Source: Stieleria tagensis
GTDB taxonomy: Bacteria; Planctomycetota; Planctomycetia; Pirellulales; Pirellulaceae
Direction of reading: 5' to 3'
DNA length: 64,000 nt
NCBI RefSeq assembly: GCF_024129865.1
Contig: NZ_JAMYFE010000058.1
Span: 1-64,000, forward strand
Shown: one piece after another, positions 1 to 8,487 of the stretch
Position numbering within the stretch: the first letter of the stretch is position 1
Layout of the letters: every line of letters starts with the position of its first letter
Translations under genes and position numbers: made by a program
The notes under the pieces: generated by a model
Database searches by the model: none
Told to the model about the DNA's origin: nothing
Seen by the model: the letters and a program-made list of their open reading frames with translations, nothing else

Positions 1-627
1 CAAATGAAGTTCGGACAACGGCAACTGAACGTCGTGACTGCGTTTGCGATGACCAGTATCAGCCGCGAGTTGTGGGAAGATTCGCCCGACTTGCTGGCCA
101 GTCAACTTACGGGTTGGCTCTCGGCGACGATGGCAGCCCAAATCGACAAGTACGGGCTCCAGGGTCACACCGGAGGCCGTCCCGTGGGGATCTTGAACAC
201 GCCGGGCATCGATTCAACCAACAGCATCGGTGGCATCGACTGGACTGACGTGGCCGCGGCCGTGACATCGATTCGCAACGCGAACCATGAACCGAACGCT
301 GTGATCGTCAACCCAACGATTCATGACGACCTGTTCAACATCCCGACCGGCGACGGCACCAACTCGGCCCGTGGTTGGTTGGAACCACCGCCGACCATCC
401 GTGACAAGCAGTACTTGCATACGACCAACTGCCCATTGGAACAGGCCGTTGTGGGCGACTTCACCAAGTACTTGATGGGACTGCGAACCGGTTTCCAAAT
501 CGAAACCACGACAGCCGCCGGCGAAGCTTTTGCCCGCCACCAGGTCTGGATCAAAGCCACTCAACGATTCGATTTCACAACGCTGGATGACACAGCGTTT
601 CACAACCTATCTGGAATCACCTCGTAG
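1..627 (+). CDS. HK97-fold phage major capsid protein, 5'-truncated by window edge
   Basis: The reading frame is open from base 1, so the gene almost certainly begins to the left; 208 codons are visible. The sequence matches the C-terminal part of HK97-type major capsid proteins. It has the helix motif SRELWEDSPDLLASQL, followed by a stretch reading GLQGHTGGRPVGILNTPGI (the usual 'G.G..PxGIL' loop), a VIVNPTIHDDL segment, and a late IETTTAAGEAFARHQVW strand typical of the fold. In phages this protein assembles into the icosahedral head shell. No protease, portal or terminase is visible because the window starts here. With the attR site at 1868 it marks the first 1.9 kb as prophage-derived. 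The family call is good; whether the phage is functional is unknown. Confidence 0.8.
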   Translation, partial: QMKFGQRQLNVVTAFAMTSISRELWEDSPDLLASQLTGWLSATMAAQIDKYGLQGHTGGRPVGILNTPGIDSTNSIGGIDWTDVAAAVTSIRNANHEPNAVIVNPTIHDDLFNIPTGDGTNSARGWLEPPPTIRDKQYLHTTNCPLEQAVVGDFTKYLMGLRTGFQIETTTAAGEAFARHQVWIKATQRFDFTTLDDTAFHNLSGITS

Positions 628-704
628 GTGTGTCTCCTGTCTACCCTCGCGCCGTGGGTCACACCATGGCGCGGGGGTGACTTCTATCAGCATCGGCAGG
701 TTCC

Positions 705-977
705 ATGAGTGAGACACCATTGTGGGTTGCACCAGGGCAAAGCCCGGCCCGGATCCAGCGATCGAGCAAACTAACAGCCGACCAACGTCAGATGATGATT
801 GACCGTGGGTTCGGTGAGTTCTTGCCCGCCGACGATGAATCCTCTGACGATGACATAAGGGACGCCCAGAGCGACCCAGCACAACCGCCGACCGATGAGG
901 CGGACACGATACCCAAAGCGGCTACAGAGCCGCCCAGGAAGCCCAGACGCGGACGCAAGAAGGCAGGCGAGGGATGA
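705..977 (+). CDS. small acidic phage-region protein with basic tail
   Basis: A 90-codon ORF lies 77 bp after the capsid gene on the same strand. The middle is rich in Asp, Glu and Pro (about residues 43-75) and the C-terminus ends in a strongly basic RKPRRGRKK segment. I recognise no domain. Position directly downstream of a capsid gene suggests a small structural or head-completion protein, but that is inference from location only. Many phage genomes carry small charged proteins of this type. The ATG at 705 is the natural start; no strong Shine-Dalgarno sequence is visible. A GC-rich palindrome (CCCCCGGGGG) overlaps the region just after the stop. Confidence 0.5.
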   Translation: MSETPLWVAPGQSPARIQRSSKLTADQRQMMIDRGFGEFLPADDESSDDDIRDAQSDPAQPPTDEADTIPKAATEPPRKPRRGRKKAGEG

Positions 978-1046
978 CACCCCCGGGGGGCCTTTATTCT
1001 CAGGGCACACCGGACGCGACCAATCGGTGCCCTTTTCTGCTCGCCT

Positions 1047-1313
1047 GTGCAGCAAAATGATTTTTCAAGTGCCGACCGAAAAGCCGTGAAATCCCACGTT
1101 ATCGACCCTGACACGGCGTTCTTGGAAGCGAACCAGCTAGTAAACCGTGGATTGCCCGCCGGTGATGCCTGTCGGTTGGCTGGTTTGCCCAGGCATCTGT
1201 TCCGACATCGCACCAGCCGAAGATACACCGATTTCATTCCGACGCCAACGGACATTGAACGGGAGACGGCGCGGATGCGTGAGCATTGGAGCGATGAGCG
1301 GTTGTGTCGATGA
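1047..1313 (+). CDS. small phage-region protein with helix-turn-helix-like segment
   Basis: An 88-codon ORF. Residues 25-55 (AFLEANQLVNRGLPAGDACR and onward) look like a short helical DNA-binding or adaptor segment, followed by a PTPTDIERETARMREHWS stretch. The same pattern is common in small proteins of unknown function from prophages and islands. It stops at TGA (1311-1313), and the same frame stays open directly afterwards into the methyltransferase-like remnant, so the two could once have been one reading frame (see findings). No enzymatic residues are evident. Function unknown; coding status is supported by composition and by its place between phage genes. Confidence 0.5.
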   Translation: MQQNDFSSADRKAVKSHVIDPDTAFLEANQLVNRGLPAGDACRLAGLPRHLFRHRTSRRYTDFIPTPTDIERETARMREHWSDERLCR

Positions 1314-1630
1314 TCGAAGCACCTATCGAAGGTGTTAAGCGTGAGCGAGCGAACTGTCCGCAGTTGGCTTTCGCGCATCGACAAGGATGCAAAGGAGCAC
1401 CGCAAGCGTCGCATCTTCGACATGTGGCTGGCGGGGAACACGCAACAGGAAATCGCCGATGCGGTGGGAGTGCCGAGGAAATCCATCGACGATGTGACAA
1501 GGAGTTTTGGCGAAAACGGCAGCATTGCCAATCTCGCCAAAACTGACCAGAACGCGGCGAACCATGAAACCGACTTCGAAACGCCGATCTACAACATCTG
1601 GAAACAGCAAACCAAGTCCGAAGGCTCTAC
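1314..1630 (+). pseudogene. remnant of a ParB-like/DNA-methyltransferase phage gene
   Basis: In frame after the TGA at 1311 the translation reads SKHLSKVLSVSERTVRSWLS, then a segment reading DMWLAGNTQQEIADAVGVP (two HTH motifs), and then IYNIWKQQTKSEG. This order, HTH, HTH, then 'IYN.WKQQTK.EGS', is what I know from prophage proteins that join a ParB-like half to an adenine-type DNA methyltransferase. The expected continuation (DPFAGGGST, DPPYW motifs) is absent. After about 1625 the translation becomes unrelated and runs to 1874. The N-terminal ParB nuclease part is missing as well. A GTG at 1332 could start a short peptide, but the gene is clearly a fragment lying just inside the right end of the element. 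Confidence 0.6.
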
Positions 1631-1867
1631 GCCGGCGGGACAATTGGCATCGCGGTGTACCGCATCACCCGAACAGTTTTTCAGTATGGGAACCCCTGAG
1701 TCGCGGTTGCGTTTTCCAGCGACCACCGACTTACCACTAAATACTGAACAACCCTCAGATACTACATTTTCTCGTGACTGCTTGCAGTATCCGGTTGCAC
1801 TCCGCTACCATGGAAACACGAAGAAAACGGGGTTTTTCAGCATGAAAGACCGGCTCAAAAAACTGTT

Positions 1868-1909
1868 CTTCTAATCCGACGGTCGGAGGTTCGAATCCTC
1901 CTGGGCGTG
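1868..1909 (+). other. attR site: 3' half of tRNA-Arg(UCU) left by integration
   Basis: The bases fold as the 3' part of a tRNA. The anticodon loop CTTCTAA is at 1868-1874 (anticodon TCT at 1870-1872, T33 and A37 in place), and the 3' anticodon strand TCCGA is at 1875-1879. A five-base variable loop follows, then T-stem GGAGG (1885-1889), loop TTCGAAT, CCTCC (1897-1901), and the acceptor strand TGGGCGT with discriminator G at 1909. The preceding bases do not supply the 5' anticodon strand (TCGGA), D-arm or acceptor strand. Integrases that target tRNA genes leave such a displaced 3' fragment at one junction and rebuild the full tRNA at the other, which would lie left of this window. Confidence 0.85.
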
Positions 1910-1948
1910 CTGGTCGGGGTGGGGATTCAATGCCGCGTGGCAGTGAAT

Positions 1949-2287
1949 TCAGCCGGGTGGGTTGAAGAACAGTGCAGCTGCGGTCCCCTTGCGTCGCCAA
2001 TAGTCTCGGGGGGCATAGCGGACGTTGGTCCCGCGGTTGGGATGGTGCTGCTGTCGAGGGTGCGAATTGGATCGAAAGTAATTCACGGTCGGCCGAGTGA
2101 TCGCATCAATCCGCTCTTGGAAATAGTTGTGGAAGTCACCATAGGCGGGGACGCGGCGTTTGTAAGTGAACCGCCCACGGGAATCTCGGGGATGCTCGGA
2201 TTCATCCCAGCCCGAGTCGGACGATTGTGCCGGCGCCAGCGAAACCATCGCTGCCCCCATCATCACCGCAAGAAATGACCGTTTCAT
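1949..2287 (-). CDS. small exported basic protein of unknown function
   Basis: A 112-codon ORF starting ATG at 2287. Residues 1-20 (MKRSFLAVMMGAAMVSLAPA) form a clear signal peptide with an AxA-like end. The mature part is rich in Arg, Tyr and Asn (for example GRFTYKRRVPAYGDFHNYF) and has no cysteine pairs or motif that I recognise. It is the first chromosomal gene beyond the attR site and points toward it. It is likely periplasmic or cell-surface. No partner is apparent: the upstream side is a repeat region and the next genes on this strand start beyond 3.2 kb. Confidence 0.6.
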   Translation of the reverse strand: MKRSFLAVMMGAAMVSLAPAQSSDSGWDESEHPRDSRGRFTYKRRVPAYGDFHNYFQERIDAITRPTVNYFRSNSHPRQQHHPNRGTNVRYAPRDYWRRKGTAAALFFNPPG

Positions 2288-2429
2288 GTTTTCTCTCTGT
2301 TGAGTGGCCCTGCCGCTGATCCTGCCCCATCGTAGGCGATTTCACGCCGCTCGTGCCGCAGCAAATTCCCCAACAGCCAATGCTTATCAATCGGTTTGGC
2401 GCTCACCGCCATCCGGCTGACGCGGTTTA

Positions 2430-2529
2430 GAAAGCCGCTTTCGCGTCAGGCATTGTTTTTTGGTAACCCGAAGCGTCAGTGAGGGATCCCGTTACCACCC
2501 TCAATCCCTCGCTCGCGCGTCGGGTTACC
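2430..2529. repeat. intergenic palindrome, family A copy 1
   Basis: Inverted arms GGTAACCCGAAGCGTCAGTG (starting 2462) and its near-complement (2503-2529, ending GCGTCGGGTTACC) are separated by about 15 bp. The copies at 13590 and 26304 share these arms and a leading GCNTTTCGCGTCAGGCATTG-like stretch ending in a T-run. This copy and the single REP that follows occupy most of the 345-bp gap between 2288 and 2633. Confidence 0.75.
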
Positions 2530-2562
2530 ATTCCCACGCTGATTTGCCTGAGTCCAGGCCGA

Positions 2563-2586
2563 CTGAACCCTGGCGGGCCCAGCTAC
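2563..2586 (-). repeat. solitary REP element (diverged)
   Basis: On the minus strand this reads GTAGCTGGGCCCGCCAGG followed by GTTCAG. That is the GTAG foot plus a CTGGGCCC/GGGTTCAG stem of the REP family that forms arrays elsewhere in the window. No inverted partner unit is attached. Confidence 0.65.
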
Positions 2587-2633
2587 GAAAGGGGTTGTGC
2601 CGACGTGCCTTCACGACGATCAACGCTTCGATT

Positions 2634-3227
2634 TCACAGTCCGGTTTCTGCCAACTTGTGTTGCAAATGCGTTTTGATCGCGGGCCATTCGGTTTGGGTG
2701 ATTGAATAGACACAGGTGTCGCGGAGTGTGCCGTCGCTGTGGCGTTGGTGGTTGCGGAGCACGCCGTCCAACTTCGCTCCCAATCGTTCGATCGCACGGC
2801 GACTGGGTTGATTCAGAAACGAAGTCCGATACTCCACCGCGATGCAATCGAGTGTCTCAAAGGCGTGTTGCATCAACATCCGTTTGCACTCGGTGTTCAA
2901 ACCGGTTCGTTGCACACGCCGGGCATACCAAGTCGACCCGATCTCCACGCGACGATTGCCACTGTCGATGTTCATGTAGGTGGTCATCCCGACCGGTGTC
3001 CCGTCGCTGTCAAGCACCGTGAACGGCAACATCGATCCGCGCGACTGTAGCGTGAGCCGACGATCGATCTCAGCCGGCATTCCTGCGACCGTCGGCACGC
3101 TGGTGTACCACAGTTCCCATAACCCGCCATCGGCGACGGCAACCGACAGCGCTTCACCGTGCTCTGGGCGCAGCGGCACCAATGAGGCATGGCGCCCCGT
3201 CAGGGTGACAGGTTCTGGCCAAGACAT
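2634..3227 (-). CDS. GNAT-family N-acetyltransferase (RimJ/RimL type)
   Basis: A 197-residue product from ATG 3227 (MSWPEPVTLTG). It follows the RimJ/RimL layout: a short N-terminal strand with 'L.GRHASLVPLRPEH', a core strand with PFTVLDSDGTPVGMTTYM, the EIGSTWYARRVQRTGLNTEC segment where the acetyl-CoA binding loop lies, and the late LNQPSRRAIERLGAKLDGVL signature in which Asn and the 'A.E.LG' helix are typical. Such enzymes transfer acetyl groups from acetyl-CoA to protein N-termini or small amines; the substrate cannot be told here. It starts 16 bp after the stop of the SpoIIAA-like gene, so the two are probably co-transcribed. The frame is open further upstream, but that would overlap the neighbour. 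Confidence 0.85.
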   Translation of the reverse strand: MSWPEPVTLTGRHASLVPLRPEHGEALSVAVADGGLWELWYTSVPTVAGMPAEIDRRLTLQSRGSMLPFTVLDSDGTPVGMTTYMNIDSGNRRVEIGSTWYARRVQRTGLNTECKRMLMQHAFETLDCIAVEYRTSFLNQPSRRAIERLGAKLDGVLRNHQRHSDGTLRDTCVYSITQTEWPAIKTHLQHKLAETGL

Positions 3228-3243
3228 CCGCACACTCGACAAA

Positions 3244-3606
3244 TTAGGCTTCGTGGATCCAATCCCGAGCGGCTTGCGCGTCGGCGACATCAAAGTACTT
3301 GATCTTAGCGGTCGTAAAGGGGCGGCAGAAGACTGACATCCCTTTCTCCCACTTCGACTCGCCAACAATCGCCAGCCGTTCGATGTCCGCAAAATGTTTG
3401 ATGTCGAACTTGATGTCTTCCCACATCGCGCCCATTTCCCAGCCATGAAAGTCATGCATCTGGAACAGAATCCGAATCTTGCCGTACTTGGCAATCGCCG
3501 CTTCGGTGGCCGGCACAAATTCTTCGTAAGCTTCTTTGCTGAGTTTGCCAGTCACGCTGACTTCTAAAATATTTCGATCGGCGACTTCGGTAAGACTGAA
3601 AGACAT
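3244..3606 (-). CDS. SpoIIAA-like (STAS-fold) protein
   Basis: A 120-residue protein, MSFSLTEVADRNILEVSVTG at the start. Strand-helix alternation and the motifs GKLSKEAYEEFVP, ILFQMHDFHGWEMGAMWED and the late FDVADAQAARDWI match the SpoIIAA-like family (formerly DUF3478). These are free-standing STAS-like domains thought to bind small or lipid ligands, not to act in sporulation. It is full length for the family. The following GNAT gene is 16 bp away; the upstream CocE-type gene ends 42 bp before this start, so three genes may form one transcript. The biological role is not established. Confidence 0.8.
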   Translation of the reverse strand: MSFSLTEVADRNILEVSVTGKLSKEAYEEFVPATEAAIAKYGKIRILFQMHDFHGWEMGAMWEDIKFDIKHFADIERLAIVGESKWEKGMSVFCRPFTTAKIKYFDVADAQAARDWIHEA

Positions 3607-3648
3607 CGCAGTGAACCTGGGATCGGGGGAGGGAAAGTTGGCTAGCCG

Positions 3649-5535
3649 TCAGGGGGTAGTTTGAGCGTTCGCTGGGATGTCCACAATGGGTTTGGATTCG
3701 CCAGCTTGTACAGCGAGCGCGTCGGCGCCGCCGACGATCGGCAGGGTGATCGAGGTTGCGTCCAGGTCGATCGTCAATTGCGTGCCGGGATCGGGGTGCA
3801 ACGTGAAGTCGCGGTCGCTGGAAAAAATCATCAACCCGATCTGTTGGCCTTTGGCGATCACTTGGTCGTCCGGCTGAAGATCAAAACTCAACTCATAGAA
3901 CTGGCCGGGGACCAGCGGTTGGCCGTCACGAATCGAAGCATGATTTTGCGGATCCGCCCAACCGCGTGTGATCACGTTGTCGGTGATCTTGGCTTTCTTG
4001 CCATCGTTCCACGGCAGTGACACCAGCCAGACGGAAAGATTTGCCGCGGGGCGATCGCAAGCTAGTTTGAGAGTGATTCGTGGGGTACCGGACAGATGCA
4101 CCGGCTGTGTCAATTCAGGGCTGACGTAGATCAAACGGTGTTGCGTCCAATCCGCTTTTGCCAAGGCGTCACCGGCGAATGAGAAATTATCGATCAGCGT
4201 CTCGGTGCCTTGATCGGGCATCCGCTGGGTCGTCAATGTCCCGCGCTGTGGTGCGCCACCTTGCAAATAGAACGTGACAGGCTCGGCAGCGGGATGGGGA
4301 TAATCATCGTAGGCCGTCGGTTCGTCCGGTTTGGCGTCTTCGCGTACGATCCAAGATTTGGCGTCTTGTTCGACATCATTTTCTACGCCATGCAAATAAC
4401 GCGTGAACCAACGATTCATTTGTTTCATCGGCGGCTGTCCGCCGTGGCCGCCTTGGTGGTAGTAGACCTGGACCGGAACGCCTTTCGATTTCAGTGCCTG
4501 GACAATTCGCACACTGTGCTCTGGGACCACGTTCCAATCGTTGAAGGCATGAGCCATTAGCACGGCGGCCTTTAACGGTTCCAGATCGTTGATGTAATCG
4601 CGGCCGGCCCAAAAATCGTTGTAGTCGCCGTTGACGCGATCAAATCCATCGGCCATCGCTTTGTCGCGGACCTTGTCATTGCAGTGATCGCAAAATTCTG
4701 GGTTGCCACTATGAATGAAGTCGTACAGGCAATCGATGTCTTCCCCCATGTAGCCATAGGGATGACGCACCAGGCCGTTAGATCGATAGTAATGGTAATA
4801 CGACGTGTTGGGCGCGACCGGAATGATGGCTTCTAACCCTTCCACACCCGTCGTTGCGGCGGCCAAAGGAATCGTGCCGTTATAAGACGTGCCGGTCATC
4901 CCCACCTTGCCGGTGCACCAATCGGCTTCGACGCGTTGATCCCCATCGGGCGTCGTGTAACCGGGGGCACGGCCACACAACCAATCCACCACCGCTTTGG
5001 GCGCCAAGGATTCATTGTCGCCACCAACGGTCGGGCAGCCTTGCGACAACCCGGTGCCGGGGGAACAGGAATGGACCACCACGTAGCCTCGTGGCACCCA
5101 TTCTTTTTCATGTGATTTTGAAATGATCGGTCGCCGAGATTTCAGTTCAACTGGCGGGCAGTGCTCGCGCGGTGGCGGCGTTTGCCCCAGTTCTTGACGC
5201 GGATTCCAAAAGTACTCCGTGCCCGATGCGCCGGTGCCGGAAAAATAAGGGCTGGAAACGTAGACCGCCGGCAATTTCAACCCTTCACTTTCAGTTTGAC
5301 GCGGGCGTGTGACACTGACGTGCATCCGATCCATTCGCCCGTCATCATCCGAATCAAATTCCGTCTCAACCCATAAATCATGACGAATCCAGTAGTCGGA
5401 ATCTTCGAATGCTTTGACGACTTGGGCCTGGCCATCTTTAAACACCGGCACCGCTGGCTCGGCCGGTTCGCTATCGGATGCTACCGCCAGCGGGGCGATC
5501 AACCACACGGCCAGCACAACGTTTGACAATCGCAT
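3649..5535 (-). CDS. CocE/NonD-family X-Pro dipeptidyl-peptidase-like hydrolase, exported
   Basis: From ATG 5535 the product has 628 residues with a signal peptide (MRLSNVVLAVWLIAPLAVAS). Longer in-frame ATG starts at 5568 and 5610 would bury this signal. The alpha/beta-hydrolase part carries the nucleophile elbow GTSYNGTIP, an Asp in AHAFNDWNV and a His in YHQGGHGG, the expected Ser-Asp-His order. The last third (from about residue 415) is the jelly-roll domain of the X-Pro dipeptidyl-peptidase C-terminal family, with HLSGTPRITLKLACDRPAAN. Family members cleave Xaa-Pro dipeptides or esters; the natural substrate here is unknown. Cys pairs around CDHCNDK may form a disulphide, in line with export. 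Confidence 0.85.
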   Translation of the reverse strand: MRLSNVVLAVWLIAPLAVASDSEPAEPAVPVFKDGQAQVVKAFEDSDYWIRHDLWVETEFDSDDDGRMDRMHVSVTRPRQTESEGLKLPAVYVSSPYFSGTGASGTEYFWNPRQELGQTPPPREHCPPVELKSRRPIISKSHEKEWVPRGYVVVHSCSPGTGLSQGCPTVGGDNESLAPKAVVDWLCGRAPGYTTPDGDQRVEADWCTGKVGMTGTSYNGTIPLAAATTGVEGLEAIIPVAPNTSYYHYYRSNGLVRHPYGYMGEDIDCLYDFIHSGNPEFCDHCNDKVRDKAMADGFDRVNGDYNDFWAGRDYINDLEPLKAAVLMAHAFNDWNVVPEHSVRIVQALKSKGVPVQVYYHQGGHGGQPPMKQMNRWFTRYLHGVENDVEQDAKSWIVREDAKPDEPTAYDDYPHPAAEPVTFYLQGGAPQRGTLTTQRMPDQGTETLIDNFSFAGDALAKADWTQHRLIYVSPELTQPVHLSGTPRITLKLACDRPAANLSVWLVSLPWNDGKKAKITDNVITRGWADPQNHASIRDGQPLVPGQFYELSFDLQPDDQVIAKGQQIGLMIFSSDRDFTLHPDPGTQLTIDLDATSITLPIVGGADALAVQAGESKPIVDIPANAQTTP

Positions 5536-5680
5536 GACTGCAGTGCAGCCCGGGCAAGATCGAAGCATGATGATCCATTTCAAAGGGAACGGCTTGGCAG
5601 AAGGGCGCAAGATGCCGCGACAGTTTAGCCCAACAGCGCCAAACCGTTGGCTCCTCGGCCGTCGTTTCTACTGCAAACGT

Positions 5681-8323
5681 TCACTGAAAGTTCAACACGC
5701 GCTGCCAACGCAACGATAACTGCCCGTAGTCTCGGCTATCGACGTCACCGTCACCCTCAAAGTCAACGTCTGGTTGGAATCCATCATCGCCGTCGGCCAA
5801 CAAAAATGCGGCAGCGAAACGCCCATAGTCGTGTCCATCCACGTCGCGGTCGCCGTCACTGTCGCCGAACAAGCGAAACAACTGGTCGGATGGCAAGTCG
5901 CCGAACTGAAAATCGGCCGGCAAGCGATCCACCCCGCTGGCCACCACGCGTAGCTGGTAATTCCCGTCGACCAATGAGTTTCCAGACGCTCGTGTCACTA
6001 CATTGGGGCCGGGCAGAAAGGTGATCGTTGCCACGGTCACGCCGGACTGGTCACTGATCAGCGTTTCGGTCGCCACCAACGTCTGGTCGTCGCGATTGCG
6101 GACTTCGAATGCTGCCGGTGTGGCGCCCGCTTCTCCATCGAACTGGACAGTCAGGGATGTCAGTTGGCTGCGAGACGCCGAGGCGTCATTGACGACTACC
6201 GATTCGACGTTGACGACCGGTTCGATGATCGAAAAATTCGTGTTCGATAGATCAAAGAAAATATTGCCAATCGCTTGGACTTTGACCCGCGCTGAGGAAG
6301 TCAATATTTCAGGCACAACAATGCTCTGAGAACCATCGTTCTCGACGCCACTGGCAAGCACGGTGTCGAACTGGTTGCCACCATCGGTCGACAACAGAAT
6401 CTCGACGAACGCCACATCAATGCCGTTGGCGTTGGTCCCGGCAACGTCCCATGTGACCGTTTGCGCCGTCCCAACCAGCCAATCAACGGCGGAATTGGGA
6501 CTGGTCACGGCAAACGGCGTCCCCGTATCAACGACATTCAGAACCATGGAATCCGATGCTGTTCCGCCCCGAGAGTCATTGGCGTTCAAGCGGAAATTGA
6601 TTTGCCGATTGGTCGTCGGCAGCTGTTCCCCGCGTGGAGCGGTGTTGTTCAGTAGCTCGCCTAAACGCGGCAGAGTGCGTGAGAGGTCCGTCGACTTGGG
6701 GTAAGAGCGAAACAGTGGCCCCAGCCCGTCATCGGGATCACTGAGTGCCTTTTGACCGCTGCCCAAATCGCGTTGTTCCCAGTTGTAAGTGACAACGTCG
6801 CCCTGCTGGTCGACTGCCGGCGGTGCGTTTAATTCAAAGGGGGTTGCCGCCGGGATCGTGTAATCGGGGCCGGCGGAAACATCCGGCGCGGTGTTCCCCG
6901 TGTTGGAAATCGTCCCCACGCCTGGAATGACGCGGGTCACATAATCAACGATGGCATCGTAACTGACGGAATGAAAATAGAAATCACGCGACGATTGGAC
7001 GTTGTCGCTGCCACAGAACCCGCCATAGGACATCAATGTCGAACCGCTTCCCGGCTCCATCGAAAAATCCGCGTTCCACTGCGATGCCGAGCAGTACCCA
7101 TTGGCACCGTTCCAGGTGTGTCGGCTGTTGAATTGATGTCCCAATTCGTGTGCCGGGGTTTGAGTGCTATGGGTCAGATTGTTTGAACTGACACCACGTG
7201 CTTTTTGTCCTGATCTGCCAGCCACGCCGACGAATGCCAGCCCACCGCCATCGGTCCCAAAAACGTGGCCGACGTCGTAGTTGGCATCGCCGATGACCGC
7301 ATCGATGTTGATTTGGTTTTCATTCAACATCGCGTTGTTGTCACTGTTGGTGTAGGGATCCGTTGCTGCATCGAGATAGATGATCGACGAGTTGTCGACC
7401 AACTGGAATCGAATCCCCATCTCCTGTTCATACAATCCGTTGGCATCATTGATCGCGGTGATGATCGCCGCCTGAGCCCCTGCGATGGTGCCGCCATGTC
7501 GCGCGGTGAATTCGCCGGTCGCTGCGACCGCCAAGCGATAGGTGCGCAGCTGGTCACCGGTCGTTTGCGTCAGCGGCGGATCGGCCGCCGGCGCGGAATC
7601 GGGTGCTGATGATGCGTCCGCATGTTCGTCGTGCAAGGGATCGGCCGGCACCGCATCAAGGTAATAGCTGCGGTACAACGGGTCATCGCCGCCGGTCGAT
7701 GCACTCTGGCCAGACGAATCAACCATCATGGGATTGACGAAATAGACACCTTCTGTCGAACGGATTTGGGCGTGCATTCCGTCGGGCGTCACCGTGACAC
7801 GCACGTTGGCTGCGGCGCCATCGATTGCCAACCCGCTGTAGGTAGCGACTTGAGGCAACCGCTGCGCCAACGACTGATCAACGATCGTGGTCCGCACGAG
7901 TTCAAACTGTTGAATGCGTCCGTCCGGCATCGGCAGCGATAGTTCGCCGTGCAATCGATTCGGACGCAAATCATCCGGCTCACGCGGCCCCAGCCAAAAT
8001 TCAGGCGGTGCGGATTCCAGATGGTTTTGCAAGCGTTCGCGATTCAATCGAAAGGACGCAAACTCCGCCAGCGCGGAGGCATCCGAATGGTCGAGCGGGT
8101 CCGCCGCCACGCTATTCCACAGTGAATCGATCGTGTCGGCGGCCAGCATCTGGCGGGTTTCCAACGTTTCCAGCAGTCGACGTAGCGGTCGACGGGATGA
8201 TTGGAAGCGGATTCGTCGGTGTTGCAACGGGATTGCCAGGGGAAACCTGGGGAGACTGGACAGAAAACGCCATGATGATAATGAATTCTGCCATTCAGGT
8301 GTGCAGATGGCCACCCCGCCCAA
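5681..8323 (-). CDS. exported reprolysin-like zinc metallopeptidase with dockerin-type tail
   Basis: An 880-residue protein. Residues 43-61 (RRPLRRLLETLETRQMLA) are the planctomycete extracellular export motif (LExLExRxxLA type), in place of a classical signal. The catalytic domain spans roughly 258-470, with zinc site HELGHQFNSRH at 392-402 (HExxHxxxxxH) and a downstream Met-turn candidate (LMSYGGFCG). Then follow beta-sandwich regions (about 480-800) and a C-terminal calcium-binding dockerin-like pair: GDSDGDRDVDGHDYGRF and DFEGDGDVDSRDYG. It probably acts as a secreted or surface-anchored peptidase. The start is taken as ATG 8323, because the basic stretch before the export motif is usual for this class. 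It is divergent from the DUF1592 gene across a 164-bp gap. Confidence 0.85.
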   Translation of the reverse strand: MGGVAICTPEWQNSLSSWRFLSSLPRFPLAIPLQHRRIRFQSSRRPLRRLLETLETRQMLAADTIDSLWNSVAADPLDHSDASALAEFASFRLNRERLQNHLESAPPEFWLGPREPDDLRPNRLHGELSLPMPDGRIQQFELVRTTIVDQSLAQRLPQVATYSGLAIDGAAANVRVTVTPDGMHAQIRSTEGVYFVNPMMVDSSGQSASTGGDDPLYRSYYLDAVPADPLHDEHADASSAPDSAPAADPPLTQTTGDQLRTYRLAVAATGEFTARHGGTIAGAQAAIITAINDANGLYEQEMGIRFQLVDNSSIIYLDAATDPYTNSDNNAMLNENQINIDAVIGDANYDVGHVFGTDGGGLAFVGVAGRSGQKARGVSSNNLTHSTQTPAHELGHQFNSRHTWNGANGYCSASQWNADFSMEPGSGSTLMSYGGFCGSDNVQSSRDFYFHSVSYDAIVDYVTRVIPGVGTISNTGNTAPDVSAGPDYTIPAATPFELNAPPAVDQQGDVVTYNWEQRDLGSGQKALSDPDDGLGPLFRSYPKSTDLSRTLPRLGELLNNTAPRGEQLPTTNRQINFRLNANDSRGGTASDSMVLNVVDTGTPFAVTSPNSAVDWLVGTAQTVTWDVAGTNANGIDVAFVEILLSTDGGNQFDTVLASGVENDGSQSIVVPEILTSSARVKVQAIGNIFFDLSNTNFSIIEPVVNVESVVVNDASASRSQLTSLTVQFDGEAGATPAAFEVRNRDDQTLVATETLISDQSGVTVATITFLPGPNVVTRASGNSLVDGNYQLRVVASGVDRLPADFQFGDLPSDQLFRLFGDSDGDRDVDGHDYGRFAAAFLLADGDDGFQPDVDFEGDGDVDSRDYGQLSLRWQRVLNFQ

Positions 8324-8487
8324 GAAAAGTTCCCTCTACGGACATCCTGGTCGATCAGCTACAATGGATGGTCCCCCGCCTCCCTAAAACACTTTGCGTC
8401 GCTAGCTTCAATGCTGGTGAGCAAAGCCCGCCCGCCCCACCCGCTCTGCCGGCCGCCTGATTGCCCAAGGAGTGAAAACGGAATCAC

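Noticed and set aside
788-1540. 250-codon minus-strand ORF in the phage region
   Set aside because: It runs antisense through three plausible plus-strand phage genes, is rich in Arg/Ser/Cys as expected of a shadow, and has no domain.
1868-1909. Complete tRNA gene
   Set aside because: The bases 5' of the anticodon loop do not pair with TCCGA, and no D-arm or acceptor 5' strand is found upstream, so only a 3' half is present.
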